Below, one piece after another: positions 1 through 14,400 of a stretch of DNA of 64,000 bases. Numbering within the stretch: position 1 is the first letter of the stretch; each line of letters begins with the position of its first letter. Under the pieces are notes generated by a model. That model was given only the letters and a program-made list of their open reading frames with translations, ran no database searches and had not been told where the DNA came from. Source of the DNA: Bathynomus jamesi (taxonomy: Eukaryota; Arthropoda; Malacostraca; Isopoda; Cirolanidae). The translations under genes were made by a program, and so were the position numbers. Location: contig JAJOZX010012107.1 in assembly GCA_023014485.1 (NCBI GenBank), positions 1 through 64,000 on the forward strand, written 5' to 3'.

Positions 1-3000
1 GAGAAATTTTCTTTAGGAATTAACTTTTTTCCCGGCGTCCAGGTAACGATAACGCTACCAGACGGAAACCTCTTGCTAAAGCGGAACCCTGTACTAAATA
101 AACCCAATAACAAACTACGCACCACCTTCATGATTTCAGTATGAACTGCAAAATCACCAACAACTCACAAGGAGGTGGCTGTACTCTGCGTTCCATTGCG
201 CGCCCAACCCAACAGCCCTTACGTATGGGCCACTAACTAATACTAGCTTCATATTTTTAACTACCTAAAGTGTTCCGCAACCAAAATATATGCAGTTAAT
301 GCTTCAAACTGTGCACCCTCATTGCCATGACGCAAACTGGCAAATACATTCTGCGACTCCAATAAATTACCTACTTTAAATTTCTAGTTTTAACAGAAAA
401 ACCGACGTTAGACTCGCATTTTTCGTGTGCCGCAGTAGCAATTATGCTGCCCAAAACATATTTCCTTTCCTACAACGCTCACAAATTAATCTACAAAAAT
501 CTTCAATTTAATCTACGTTCCAACAGTGGTACGAGCCACCATACTAACACTTGAAAAAAACTCACTATACAAAATTTTCACCATATAACCACACTGAACT
601 TTCTACTTCTCAAACTATCTATGTAGCGATAACGCCCACAGATACAAACGCTTTCACCATACTTTAATATGAACGTACCTAACACTGTATTTCGCAGATC
701 GAGCAATTTCATTATGTACTAACTTTTTTCCGTGTCCAGATAACGATAACGCTACCAGACGGATAGGCTTTGCTAATGCGGAACACCCTATACTAAATAA
801 ACCTCATAACAACCTACGCAGCACCTTGAAGATTTCAGTATGAACTGCAAAATCACCCAGAACTCACCACGAGGAGGTGGCTGCACTGTGAGTTCCATTA
901 CGCGCCCATCCCAACAGCCCTTCCGTATGAGCCACTAACTAATGCTACCCTCATATTTTTAACTACCTAAAGTGTTCCGCAAGCAGTGTATGCATTTAAT
1001 GCTTCAACATACGCAGTCTAATTGCGATGACGCAATCTGGCGACTCCAATAAATTACCTACGTCAAATTTCAAGTTTTTAAAAGAAAAACCGACGTTCTA
1101 GTCGCATTTTTCGCCTGACCTAACAGCAATTATGCTACCACCAAAATATTATCTTTCCTACAACGCTCAAAAACTAACCTGCAAAAATCTCCACTTTAAT
1201 GTACCTTCCAATAGTGGCACCAGCTACAATACTAACACTTATACACCTTAACCGACGATTCCTAACTATAAAACTTTTCACTATATAAACAGTGAACTTT
1301 GTACTTCTCAAACTATCTATGTAGAGATAACGCCCACAGATACGAACGCTTTCACCATAGTTTAATCTTAACCCGTGTTTCGCAGGTCTAACAATATAAT
1401 TCGTGTAGGAGAAATTTTCATTAGGAATTAACTTTTTTCCCTGAGTCCAGGTAACGACAACGCTACCAAACGTACACCTTTTGCTAAAGTGGAACACCCT
1501 ATACTAAATAAACCCAATAACAAACGACGCACCACCTTCATGATTTCAGTATGAACTGCAAAATCACCCACAACTCACCACGAGGAGGTGGCTGTACTCT
1601 GAGTTCTATTACGCGCCCATCCCAACAGCCCTTACGAATGGGCCACTATCTAATGATAGCTTCATATTTTTAACTAACTAAAGTGTTCCGCAACAAAAAT
1701 ATATGCATTTAATGCTTCAACATACGCAGTCTAATTGCGATGACGCAATCTGGCGACTCCAATAAATTACCTACGTCAAATTTCAAGTTTTTAAAAGAAA
1801 AACCGGCGTTTCAGTCGCATTATTCGTCTGCCTTAGCAGCAATTATGCTACCACCAAAATATTATCTTTCCTAGAACGCTCAAAAACTAATCTGCAAAAA
1901 TCTACACTTTAATATACCTTCCAATAGTGGCACCAGCTACAATACTAACACATATACACCTTAACCGACGATCACTAACTATAAAACATTTTCACTATAT
2001 AAACAGTGAACTTTGTACTTTTCAAACTATCTATGTAGCGATAACGCCCACAGATACAAACGCTTTCACCATATTTTAATCTTAACCTGTGTTTCACAGA
2101 TCTAACAATATAATTCGTGTAGGAGAAATTTTCTTTAGGAATTAACTTTTTTCCCGGCGTCCAGGTAACGATAACGCTACCAGACGGAAACCTCTTGCTA
2201 AAGCGGAACACCCTGTACTAAATAAACCCAATAACAAACTACGCACCACCTTCATGATTTCAGTATGAACTGCAAAATCACCAACAACTCACAAGGAGGA
2301 GGTGGCTGTACTCTGCGTTCCATTGCGCGCCCAACCCAACAGCCCTTACGTATGGGCCACTAACTAATACTAGCTTCATATTTTTAACTACCTAAAGTGT
2401 TCCGCAACCAAAATATATGCAGTTAATGCTTCAAACTGTGCACCCTCATTGCCAAGACGCAAACTGGCAAATACATTCTGCGACTCCAATAATTACCTAC
2501 TTTAAATTTCTAGTTTTTAACAGAAAAACCGACGTTAGACTCGCATTTTTCGTGTGCCGCAGTAGCAATTATGCTGCCACAAAACATATTTCCTTTCCTA
2601 CAACGCTCACAAATTAATCTACAAAAATCTTCAATTTAATCTACGTTCCAACAGTGGTACGAGCCACCATACTAACACTTGAAAAAACTCACTATACAAA
2701 ATTTTCACCATATAACCACACTGAACTTTCTACTTCTCAAACTATCTATGTAGCGATAACGCCCACAGATACAAACGCTTTCACCATACTTTAATATGAA
2801 CGTACCTAACACTGTATTTCGCAGATCGAGCAATTTCATTATGTACTAACTTTTTCTCCGTGTCCAGATAACGATAACGCTACCAGACGGATAGGCTTTG
2901 CTAATGCGGAACACCCTATACTAAATAAACCTCATAACAACCTACGCAGCACCTTGAAGATTTCAGTATGAACTGCAAAATCACCCAGAACTCACCACGA

Positions 3001-6000
3001 GGAGGTGGCTGCACTGTGAGTTCCATTACGCGCCCATCCCAACAGCCCTTCCGTATGAGCCACTAACTAATGCTACCCTCATATTTTTAACTACCTAAAG
3101 TGTTCCGCAAGCAGTGTATGCATTTAATGCTTCAACATACGCAGTCTAATTGCGATGACGCAATCTGGCGACTCCAATAAATTACCTACGTCAAATTTCA
3201 AGTTTTTAAAAGAAAAACCGACGTTCTAGTCGCATTTTTCGCCTGACCTAACAGCAATTATGCTACCACCAAAATATTATCTTTCCTACAACGCTCAAAA
3301 ACTAACCTGCAAAAATCTCCACTTTAATGTACCTTCCAATAGTGGCACCAGCTACAATACTAACACTTATACACCTTAACCGACGATTCCTAACTATAAA
3401 ACTTTTCACTATATAAACAGTGAACTTTGTACTTCTCAAACTATCTATGTAGAGATAACGCCCACAGATACGAACGCTTTCACCATAGTTTAATCTTAAC
3501 CCGTGTTTCGCAGGTCTAACAATATAATTCGTGTAGGAGAAATTTTCATTAGGAATTAACTTTTTTCCCTGAGTCCAGGTAACGACAACGCTACCAAACG
3601 TACACCTTTTGCTAAAGTGGAACACCCTATACTAAATAAACCCAATAACAAACGACGCACCACCTTCATGATTTCAGTATGAACTGCAAAATCACCCACA
3701 ACTCACCACGAGGAGGTGGCTGTACTCTGAGTTCTATTACGCGCCCATCCCAACAGCCCTTACGAATGGGCCACTATCTAATGATAGCTTCATATTTTTA
3801 ACTAACTAAAGTGTTCCGCAACAAAAATATATGCATTTAATGCTTCAACATACGCAGTCTAATTGCGATGACGCAATCTGGCGACTCCAATAAATTACCT
3901 ACGTCAAATTTCAAGTTTTTAAAAGAAAAACCGGCGTTTCAGTCGCATTATTCGTCTGCCTTAGCAGCAATTATGCTACCACCAAAATATTATCTTTCCT
4001 AGAACGCTCAAAAACTAATCTGCAAAAATCTACACTTTAATATACCTTCCAATAGTGGCACCAGCTACAATACTAACACATATACACCTTAACCGACGAT
4101 CACTAACTATAAAACATTTTCACTATATAAACAGTGAACTTTGTACTTTTCAAACTATCTATGTAGCGATAACGCCCACAGATACAAACGCTTTCACCAT
4201 ATTTTAATCTTAACCTGTGTTTCACAGATCTAACAATATAATTCGTGTAGGAGAAATTTTCTTTAGGAATTAACTTTTTTCCCGGCGTCCAGGTAACGAT
4301 AACGCTACCAGACGGAAACCTCTTGCTAAAGCGGAACACCCTGTACTAAATAAACCCAATAACAAACTACGCACCACCTTCATGATTTCAGTATGAACTG
4401 CAAAATCACCAACAACTCACAAGGAGGAGGTGGCTGTACTCTGCGTTCCATTGCGCGCCCAACCCAACAGCCCTTACGTATGGGCCACTAACTAATACTA
4501 GCTTCATATTTTTAACTACCTAAAGTGTTCCGCAACCAAAATATATGCAGTTAATGCTTCAAACTGTGCACCCTCATTGCCAAGACGCAAACTGGCAAAT
4601 ACATTCTGCGACTCCAATAAATTACCTACTTTAAATTTCTAGTTTTTAACAGAAAAACCGACGTTAGACTCGCATTTTTCGTGTGCCGCAGTAGCAATTA
4701 TGCTGCCACAAAACATATTTCCTTTCCTACAACGCTCACAAATTAATCTACAAAAATCTTCAATTTAATCTACGTTCCAACAGTGGTACGAGCCACCATA
4801 CTAACACTTGAAAAAACTCACTATACAAAATTTTCACCATATAACCACACTGAACTTTCTACTTCTCAAACTATCTATGTAGCGATAACGCCCACAGATA
4901 CAAACGCTTTCACCATACTTTAATATGAACGTACCTAACACTGTATTTCGCAGATCGAGCAATTTCATTATGTACTAACTTTTTCTCCGTGTCCAGATAA
5001 CGATAACGCTACCAGACGGATAGGCTTTGCTAATGCGGAACACCCTATACTAAATAAACCTCATAACAACCTACGCAGCACCTTGAAGATTTCAGTATGA
5101 ACTGCAAAATCACCCAGAACTCACCACGAGGAGGTGGCTGCACTGTGAGTTCCATTACGCGCCCATCCCAACAGCCCTTCCGTATGAGCCACTAACTAAT
5201 GCTACCCTCATATTTTTAACTACCTAAAGTGTTCCGCAAGCAGTGTATGCATTTAATGCTTCAACATACGCAGTCTAATTGCGATGACGCAATCTGGCGA
5301 CTCCAATAAATTACCTACGTCAAATTTCAAGTTTTTAAAAGAAAAACCGACGTTCTAGTCGCATTTTTCGCCTGACCTAACAGCAATTATGCTACCACCA
5401 AAATATTATCTTTCCTACAACGCTCAAAAACTAACCTGCAAAATCTCCACTTTAATGTACCTTCCAATAGTGGCACCAGCTACAATACTAACACTTATAC
5501 ACCTTAACCGACGATTCCTAACTATAAAACTTTTCACTATATAAACAGTGAACTTTGTACTTCTCAAACTATCTATGTAGAGATAACGCCCACAGATACG
5601 AACGCTTTCACCATAGTTTAATCTTAACCCGTGTTTCGCAGGTCTAACAATATAATTCGTGTAGGAGAAATTTTCATTAGGAATTAACTTTTTTCCCTGA
5701 GTCCAGGTAACGACAACGCTACCAAACGTACACCTTTTGCTAAAGTGGAACACCCTATACTAAATAACCCAATAAAAACGACGCACCACCTTCATGATTT
5801 CAGTATGAACTGCAAAATCACCCACAACTCACCACGAGGAGGTGGCTGTACTCTGAGTTCTATTACGCGCCCATCCCAACAGCCCTTACGAATGGGCCAC
5901 TATCTAATGATAGCTTCATATTTTAACTAACTAAAGTGTTCCGCAACAAAAATATATGCATTTAATGCTTCAACATACGCAGTCTAATTGCGATGACGCA

Positions 6001-6375
6001 ATCTGGCGACTCCAATAAATTACCTACGTCAAATTTCAAGTTTTTAAAAGAAAAACCGGCGTTTCAGTCGCATTATTCGTCTGCCTTAGCAGCAATTATG
6101 CTACCACCAAAATATTATCTTTCCTAGAACGCTCAAAAACTAATCTGCAAAAATCTACACTTTAATATACCTTCCAATAGTGGCACCAGCTACAATACTA
6201 ACACATATACACCTTAACCGACGATCACTAACTATAAAACATTTTCACTATATAAACAGTGAACTTTGTACTTTTCAAACTATCTATGTAGCGATAACGC
6301 CCACAGATACAAACGCTTTCACCATATTTTAATCTTAACCTGTGTTTCACAGATCTAACAATATAATTCGTGTAG

Positions 6376-8487
6376 GAGAAATTTTCTTTAGGAATTAACT
6401 TTTTTCCCGGCGTCCAGGTAACGATAACGCTACCAGACGGAAACCTCTTGCTAAAGCGGAACACCCTGTACTAAATAAACCCCAATAACAAACTACGCAC
6501 CACCTTCATGATTTCAGTATGAACTGCAAAATCACCAACAACTCACAAGGAGGAGGTGGCTGTACTCTGCGTTCCATTGCGCGCCCAACCCAACAGCCCT
6601 TACGTATGGGCACTAACTAATACTAGCTTCATATTTTAACTACCTAAAGTGTTCCGCAACCAAAATATATGCAGTTAATGCTTCAAACTGTGCACCCTCA
6701 TTGCAAGACGCAAACTGCAAATACATTCTGCGACTCCAATAAATTACCTACTTTAAATTTCTAGTTTTTAACAGAAAACCGACGTTAGACTCGCATTTTT
6801 CGTGTGCCGCAGTAGCAATTATGCTGCCACAAAATATTTCCTTTCCTACAACGCTCACAATAATCTACAAAAATCTTCAATTTAATCTACGTTCCAACAG
6901 TGGTACGAGCCACCATACTAACACTTGAAAAAACTCACTATACAAAATTTTCACATATAACCACACTGAACTTTCTACTTCTCAAACTATCTATGTAGCG
7001 ATAACGCCCACAGATACAAACGCTTTCACCATACTTTAATATGAACGTACCTAACACTGTATTTCGCAGATCGAGCAATTTCATTATGTACTAACTTTTT
7101 CTCCGTGTCCAATAACGATAACGCTACCAGACGGATAGGCTTTGCTAATGCGGAACACCTATACTAAATAAACCTCATAACAACCTACGCAGCACCTTGA
7201 AGATTCAGTATGAACTGCAAAATCACCCAGAACTCACCACGAGGAGTGGCTGCACTGTGAGTTCCATTACGCGCCCATCCCAACAGCCCTTCCGTATGAG
7301 CCACTAACTAATGCTACCCTCATATTTTTAACTACCTAAAGTGTTCCGCAAGCAGTGTATGCATTTAATGCTTCAACATACGCAGTCTAATTGCGATGAC
7401 GCAATCTGGCGACTCCAATAAATTACCTACGTCAAATTTCAAGTTTTTAAAAGAAAAACCGACGTTCTAGTCGCATTTTTCGCCTGACCTAACAGCAATT
7501 ATGCTACCACCAAAATATTATCTTTCCTACAACGCTCAAAAACTAACCTGCAAAAATCTCCACTTTAATGTACCTTCCAATAGTGGCACCAGCTACAATA
7601 CTAACACTTATACACCTTAACCGACGATTCCTAACTATAAAACTTTTCACTATATAAACAGTGAACTTTGTACTTCTCAAACTATCTATGTAGAGATAAC
7701 GCCCACAGATACGAACGCTTTCACCATAGTTTAATCTTAACCCGTGTTTCGCAGGTCTAACAATATAATTCGTGTAGGAGAAATTTTCATTAGGAATTAA
7801 CTTTTTCCCTGAGTCCAGGTAACGACAACGCTACCAAACGTACACCTTTTGCTAAAGTGGAACACCCTATACTAAATAAACCCAATAACAAACGACGCAC
7901 CACCTTCATGATTTCAGTATGAACTGCAAAATCACCCACAACTCACCACGAGGAGGTGGCTGTACTCTGAGTTCTATTACGCGCCCATCCCAACAGCCCT
8001 TACGAATGGGCCACTATCTAATGATAGCTTCATATTTTTAACTAACTAAAGTGTTCCGCAACAAAAATATATGCATTTAATGCTTCAACATACGCAGTCT
8101 AATTGCGATGACGCAATCTGGCGACTCCAATAAATTACCTACGTCAAATTTCAAGTTTTAAAAGAAAACCGGCGTTTCAGTCGCATTATTCGTCTGCCTT
8201 AGCAGCAATTATGCTACCACCAAATATTATCTTTCCTAGAACGCTCAAAAACTAATCTGCAAAAATCTACACTTTAATATACCTTCCAATAGTGGCACCA
8301 GCTACAATACTAACACATATACACCTTAACCGACGATCACTAACTATAAAACATTTTCACTATATAAACAGTGAACTTTGTACTTTTCAAACTATCTATG
8401 TAGCGATAACGCCCACAGATACAAACGCTTTCACCATATTTTAATCTTAACCTGTGTTTCACAGATCTAACAATATAATTCGTGTAG
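6376..8487. repeat. HOR copy 4, rich in single-base deletions
   Basis: This copy is 2112 bp, the shortest full unit. Compared with its neighbours it lacks single bases at many places, often in homopolymers: a shortened T run near 6634, lost bases near 6714-6718, CATATAACC for CCATATAACC near 6954, a missing AG near 7110, GAGGAGTGG near 7245, shortened runs near 8157-8225 and a lost A near 8565 just into the next unit. The recurring 107-aa and 78-aa ORFs are broken here. The pattern suits consensus error in an assembled repeat as well as real decay. Confidence 0.8.
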
Positions 8488-11400
8488 GAGAAATTTTCTT
8501 TAGGAATTAACTTTTTTCCCGGCGTCCAGGTAACGATAACGCTACCAGACGGAAACCTCTTGCTAAGCGGAACACCCTGTACTAAATAAACCCAATAACA
8601 AACTACGCACCACCTTCATGATTTCAGTATGAACTGCAAAATCACCAACAACTCACAAGGAGGAGGTGGCTGTACTCTGCGTTCCATTGCGCGCCCAACC
8701 CAACAGCCCTTACGTATGGGCCACTAACTAATACTAGCTTCATATTTTTAACTACCTAAAGTGTTCCGCAACCAAAATATATGCAGTTAATGCTTCAAAC
8801 TGTGCACCCTCATTGCCAAGACGCAAACTGGCAAATACATTCTGCGACTCCAATAAATTACCTACTTTAAATTTCTAGTTTTTAACAGAAAAACCGACGT
8901 TAGACTCGCATTTTTCGTGTGCCGCAGTAGCAATTATGCTGCCACAAAACATATTTCCTTTCCTACAACGCTCACAAATTAATCTACAAAAATCTTCAAT
9001 TTAATCTACGTTCCAACAGTGGTACGAGCCACCATACTAACACTTGAAAAAACTCACTATACAAAATTTTCACCATATAACCACACTGAACTTTCTACTT
9101 CTCAAACTATCTATGTAGCGATAACGCCCACAGATACAAACGCTTTCACCATACTTTAATATGAACGTACCTAACACTGTATTTCGCAGATCGAGCAATT
9201 TCATTATGTACTAACTTTTTCTCCGTGTCCAGATAACGATAACGCTACCAGACGGATAGGCTTTGCTAATGCGGAACACCCTATACTAAATAAACCTCAT
9301 AACAACCTACGCAGCACCTTGAAGATTTCAGTATGAACTGCAAAATCACCCAGAACTCACCACGAGGAGGTGGCTGCACTGTGAGTTCCATTACGCGCCC
9401 ATCCCAACAGCCCTTCCGTATGAGCCACTAACTAATGCTACCCTCATATTTTTAACTACCTAAAGTGTTCCGCAAGCAGTGTATGCATTTAATGCTTCAA
9501 CATACGCAGTCTAATTGCGATGACGCAATCTGGCGACTCCAATAAATTACCTACGTCAAATTTCAAGTTTTTAAAAGAAAAACCGACGTTCTAGTCGCAT
9601 TTTTCGCCTGACCTAACAGCAATTATGCTACCACCAAAATATTATCTTTCCTACAACGCTCAAAAACTAACCTGCAAAAATCTCCACTTTAATGTACCTT
9701 CCAATAGTGGCACCAGCTACAATACTAACACTTATACACCTTAACCGACGATTCCTAACTATAAAACTTTTCACTATATAAACAGTGAACTTTGTACTTC
9801 TCAAACTATCTATGTAGAGATAACGCCCACAGATACGAACGCTTTCACCATAGTTTAATCTTAACCCGTGTTTCGCAGGTCTAACAATATAATTCGTGTA
9901 GGAGAAATTTTCATTAGGAATTAACTTTTTTCCCTGAGTCCAGGTAACGACAACGCTACCAAACGTACACCTTTTGCTAAAGTGGAACACCCTATACTAA
10001 ATAAACCCAATAACAAACGACGCACCACCTTCATGATTTCAGTATGAACTGCAAAATCACCCACAACTCACCACGAGGAGGTGGCTGTACTCTGAGTTCT
10101 ATTACGCGCCCATCCCAACAGCCCTTACGAATGGGCCACTATCTAATGATAGCTTCATATTTTTAACTAACTAAAGTGTTCCGCAACAAAAATATATGCA
10201 TTTAATGCTTCAACATACGCAGTCTAATTGCGATGACGCAATCTGGCGACTCCAATAAATTACCTACGTCAAATTTCAAGTTTTTAAAAGAAAAACCGGC
10301 GTTTCAGTCGCATTATTCGTCTGCCTTAGCAGCAATTATGCTACCACCAAAATATTATCTTTCCTAGAACGCTCAAAAACTAATCTGCAAAAATCTACAC
10401 TTTAATATACCTTCCAATAGTGGCACCAGCTACAATACTAACACATATACACCTTAACCGACGATCACTAACTATAAAAATTTTCACTATATAAACAGTG
10501 AACTTTGTACTTTTCAAACTATCTATGTAGCGATAACGCCCACAGATACAAACGCTTTCACCATATTTTAATCTTAACCTGTGTTTCACAGATCTAACAA
10601 TATAATTCGTGTAGGAGAAATTTTCTTTAGGAATTAACTTTTTTCCCGGCGTCCAGGTAACGATAACGCTACCAGACGGAAACCTCTTGCTAAAGCGGAA
10701 CACCCTGTACTAAATAAACCCAATAACAAACTACGCACCACCTTCATGATTTCAGTATGAACTGCAAAATCACCAACAACTCACAAGGAGGAGGTGGCTG
10801 TACTCTGCGTTCCATTGCGCGCCCAACCCAACAGCCCTTACGTATGGGCCACTAACTAATACTAGCTTCATATTTTTAACTACCTAAAGTGTTCCGCAAC
10901 CAAAATATGCAGTTAATGCTTCAAACTGTGCACCCTCATTGCCAAGACGCAAACTGGCAAATACATTCTGCGACTCCAATAAATTACCTACTTTAAATTT
11001 CTAGTTTTTAACAGAAAAACCGACGTTAGACTCGCATTTTTCGTGTGCCGCAGTAGCAATTATGCTGCCACAAAACATATTTCCTTTCCTACAACGCTCA
11101 CAAATTAATCTACAAAAATCTTCAATTTAATCTACGTTCCAACAGTGGTACGAGCCACCATACTAACACTTGAAAAAACTCACTATACAAAATTTTCACC
11201 ATATAACCACACTGAACTTTCTACTTCTCAAACTATCTATGTAGCGATAACGCCCACAGATACAAACGCTTTCACCATACTTTAATATGAACGTACCTAA
11301 CACTGTATTTCGCAGATCGAGCAATTTCATTATGTACTAACTTTTTCTCCGTGTCCAGATAACGATAACGCTACCAGACGGATAGGCTTTGCTAATGCGG

Positions 11401-14400
11401 AACACCCTATACTAAATAAACCTCATAACAACCTACGCAGCACCTTGAAGATTTCAGTATGAACTGCAAAATCACCCAGAACTCACCACGAGGAGGTGGC
11501 TGCACTGTGAGTTCCATTACGCGCCCATCCCAACAGCCCTTCCGTATGAGCCACTAACTAATGCTACCCTCATATTTTTAACTACCTAAAGTGTTCCGCA
11601 AGCAGTGTATGCATTTAATGCTTCAACATACGCAGTCTAATTGCGATGACGCAATCTGGCGACTCCAATAAATTACCTACGTCAAATTTCAAGTTTTTAA
11701 AAGAAAAACCGACGTTCTAGTCGCATTTTTCGCCTGACCTAACAGCAATTATGCTACCACCAAAATATTATCTTTCCTACAACGCTCAAAAACTAACCTG
11801 CAAAAATCTCCACTTTAATGTACCTTCCAATAGTGGCACCAGCTACAATACTAACACTTATACACCTTAACCGACGATTCCTAACTATAAAACTTTTCAC
11901 TATATAAACAGTGAACTTTGTACTTCTCAAACTATCTATGTAGAGATAACGCCCACAGATACGAACGCTTTCACCATAGTTTAATCTTAACCCGTGTTTC
12001 GCAGGTCTAACAATATAATTCGTGTAGGAGAAATTTTCATTAGGAATTAACTTTTTTCCCTGAGTCCAGGTAACGACAACGCTACCAAACGTACACCTTT
12101 TGCTAAAGTGGAACACCCTATACTAAATAAACCCAATAACAAACGACGCACCACCTTCATGATTTCAGTATGAACTGCAAAATCACCCACAACTCACCAC
12201 GAGGAGGTGGCTGTACTCTGAGTTCTATTACGCGCCCATCCCAACAGCCCTTACGAATGGGCCACTATCTAATGATAGCTTCATATTTTTAACTAACTAA
12301 AGTGTTCCGCAACAAAAATATATGCATTTAATGCTTCAACATACGCAGTCTAATTGCGATGACGCAATCTGGCGACTCCAATAAATTACCTACGTCAAAT
12401 TTCAAGTTTTTAAAAGAAAAACCGGCGTTTCAGTCGCATTATTCGTCTGCCTTAGCAGCAATTATGCTACCACCAAAATATTATCTTTCCTAGAACGCTC
12501 AAAAACTAATCTGCAAAAATCTACACTTTAATATACCTTCCAATAGTGGCACCAGCTACAATACTAACACATATACACCTTAACCGACGATCACTAACTA
12601 TAAAACATTTTCACTATATAAACAGTGAACTTTGTACTTTTCAAACTATCTATGTAGCGATAACGCCCACAGATACAAACGCTTTCACCATATTTTAATC
12701 TTAACCTGTGTTTCACAGATCTAACAATATAATTCGTGTAGGAGAAATTTTCTTTAGGAATTAACTTTTTTCCCGGCGTCCAGGTAACGATAACGCTACC
12801 AGACGGAAACCTCTTGCTAAAGCGGAACACCCTGTACTAAATAAACCCAATAACAAACTACGCACCACCTTCATGATTTCAGTATGAACTGCAAAATCAC
12901 CAACAACTCACAAGGAGGAGGTGGCTGTACTCTGCGTTCCATTGCGCGCCCAACCCAACAGCCCTTACGTATGGGCCACTAACTAATACTAGCTTCATAT
13001 TTTTAACTACCTAAAGTGTTCCGCAACCAAAATATATGCAGTTAATGCTTCAAACTGTGCACCCTCATTGCCAAGACGCAAACTGGCAAATACATTCTGC
13101 GACTCCAATAAATTACCTACTTTAAATTTCTAGTTTTTAACAGAAAAACCGACGTTAGACTCGCATTTTTCGTGTGCCGCAGTAGCAATTATGCTGCCAC
13201 AAAACATATTTCCTTTCCTACAACGCTCACAAATTAATCTACAAAAATCTTCAATTTAATCTACGTTCCAACAGTGGTACGAGCCACCATACTAACACTT
13301 GAAAAAACTCACTATACAAAATTTTCACCATATAACCACACTGAACTTTCTACTTCTCAAACTATCTATGTAGCGATAACGCCCACAGATACAAACGCTT
13401 TCACCATACTTTAATATGAACGTACCTAACACTGTATTTCGCAGATCGAGCAATTTCATTATGTACTAACTTTTTCTCCGTGTCCAGATAACGATAACGC
13501 TACCAGACGGATAGGCTTTGCTAATGCGGAACACCCTATACTAAATAAACCTCATAACAACCTACGCAGCACCTTGAAGATTTCAGTATGAACTGCAAAA
13601 TCACCCAGAACTCACCACGAGGAGGTGGCTGCACTGTGAGTTCCATTACGCGCCCATCCCAACAGCCCTTCCGTATGAGCCACTAACTAATGCTACCCTC
13701 ATATTTTTAACTACCTAAAGTGTTCCGCAAGCAGTGTATGCATTTAATGCTTCAACATACGCAGTCTAATTGCGATGACGCAATCTGGCGACTCCAATAA
13801 ATTACCTACGTCAAATTTCAAGTTTTTAAAAGAAAAACCGACGTTCTAGTCGCATTTTTCGCCTGACCTAACAGCAATTATGCTACCACCAAAATATTAT
13901 CTTTCCTACAACGCTCAAAAACTAACCTGCAAAAATCTCCACTTTAATGTACCTTCCAATAGTGGCACCAGCTACAATACTAACACTTATACACCTTAAC
14001 CGACGATTCCTAACTATAAAACTTTTCACTATATAAACAGTGAACTTTGTACTTCTCAAACTATCTATGTAGAGATAACGCCCACAGATACGAACGCTTT
14101 CACCATAGTTTAATCTTAACCCGTGTTTCGCAGGTCTAACAATATAATTCGTGTAGGAGAAATTTTCATTAGGAATTAACTTTTTTCCCTGAGTCCAGGT
14201 AACGACAACGCTACCAAACGTACACCTTTTGCTAAAGTGGAACACCCTATACTAAATAAACCCAATAACAAACGACGCACCACCTTCATGATTTCAGTAT
14301 GAACTGCAAAATCACCCACAACTCACCACGAGGAGGTGGCTGTACTCTGAGTTCTATTACGCGCCCATCCCAACAGCCCTTACGAATGGGCCACTATCTA

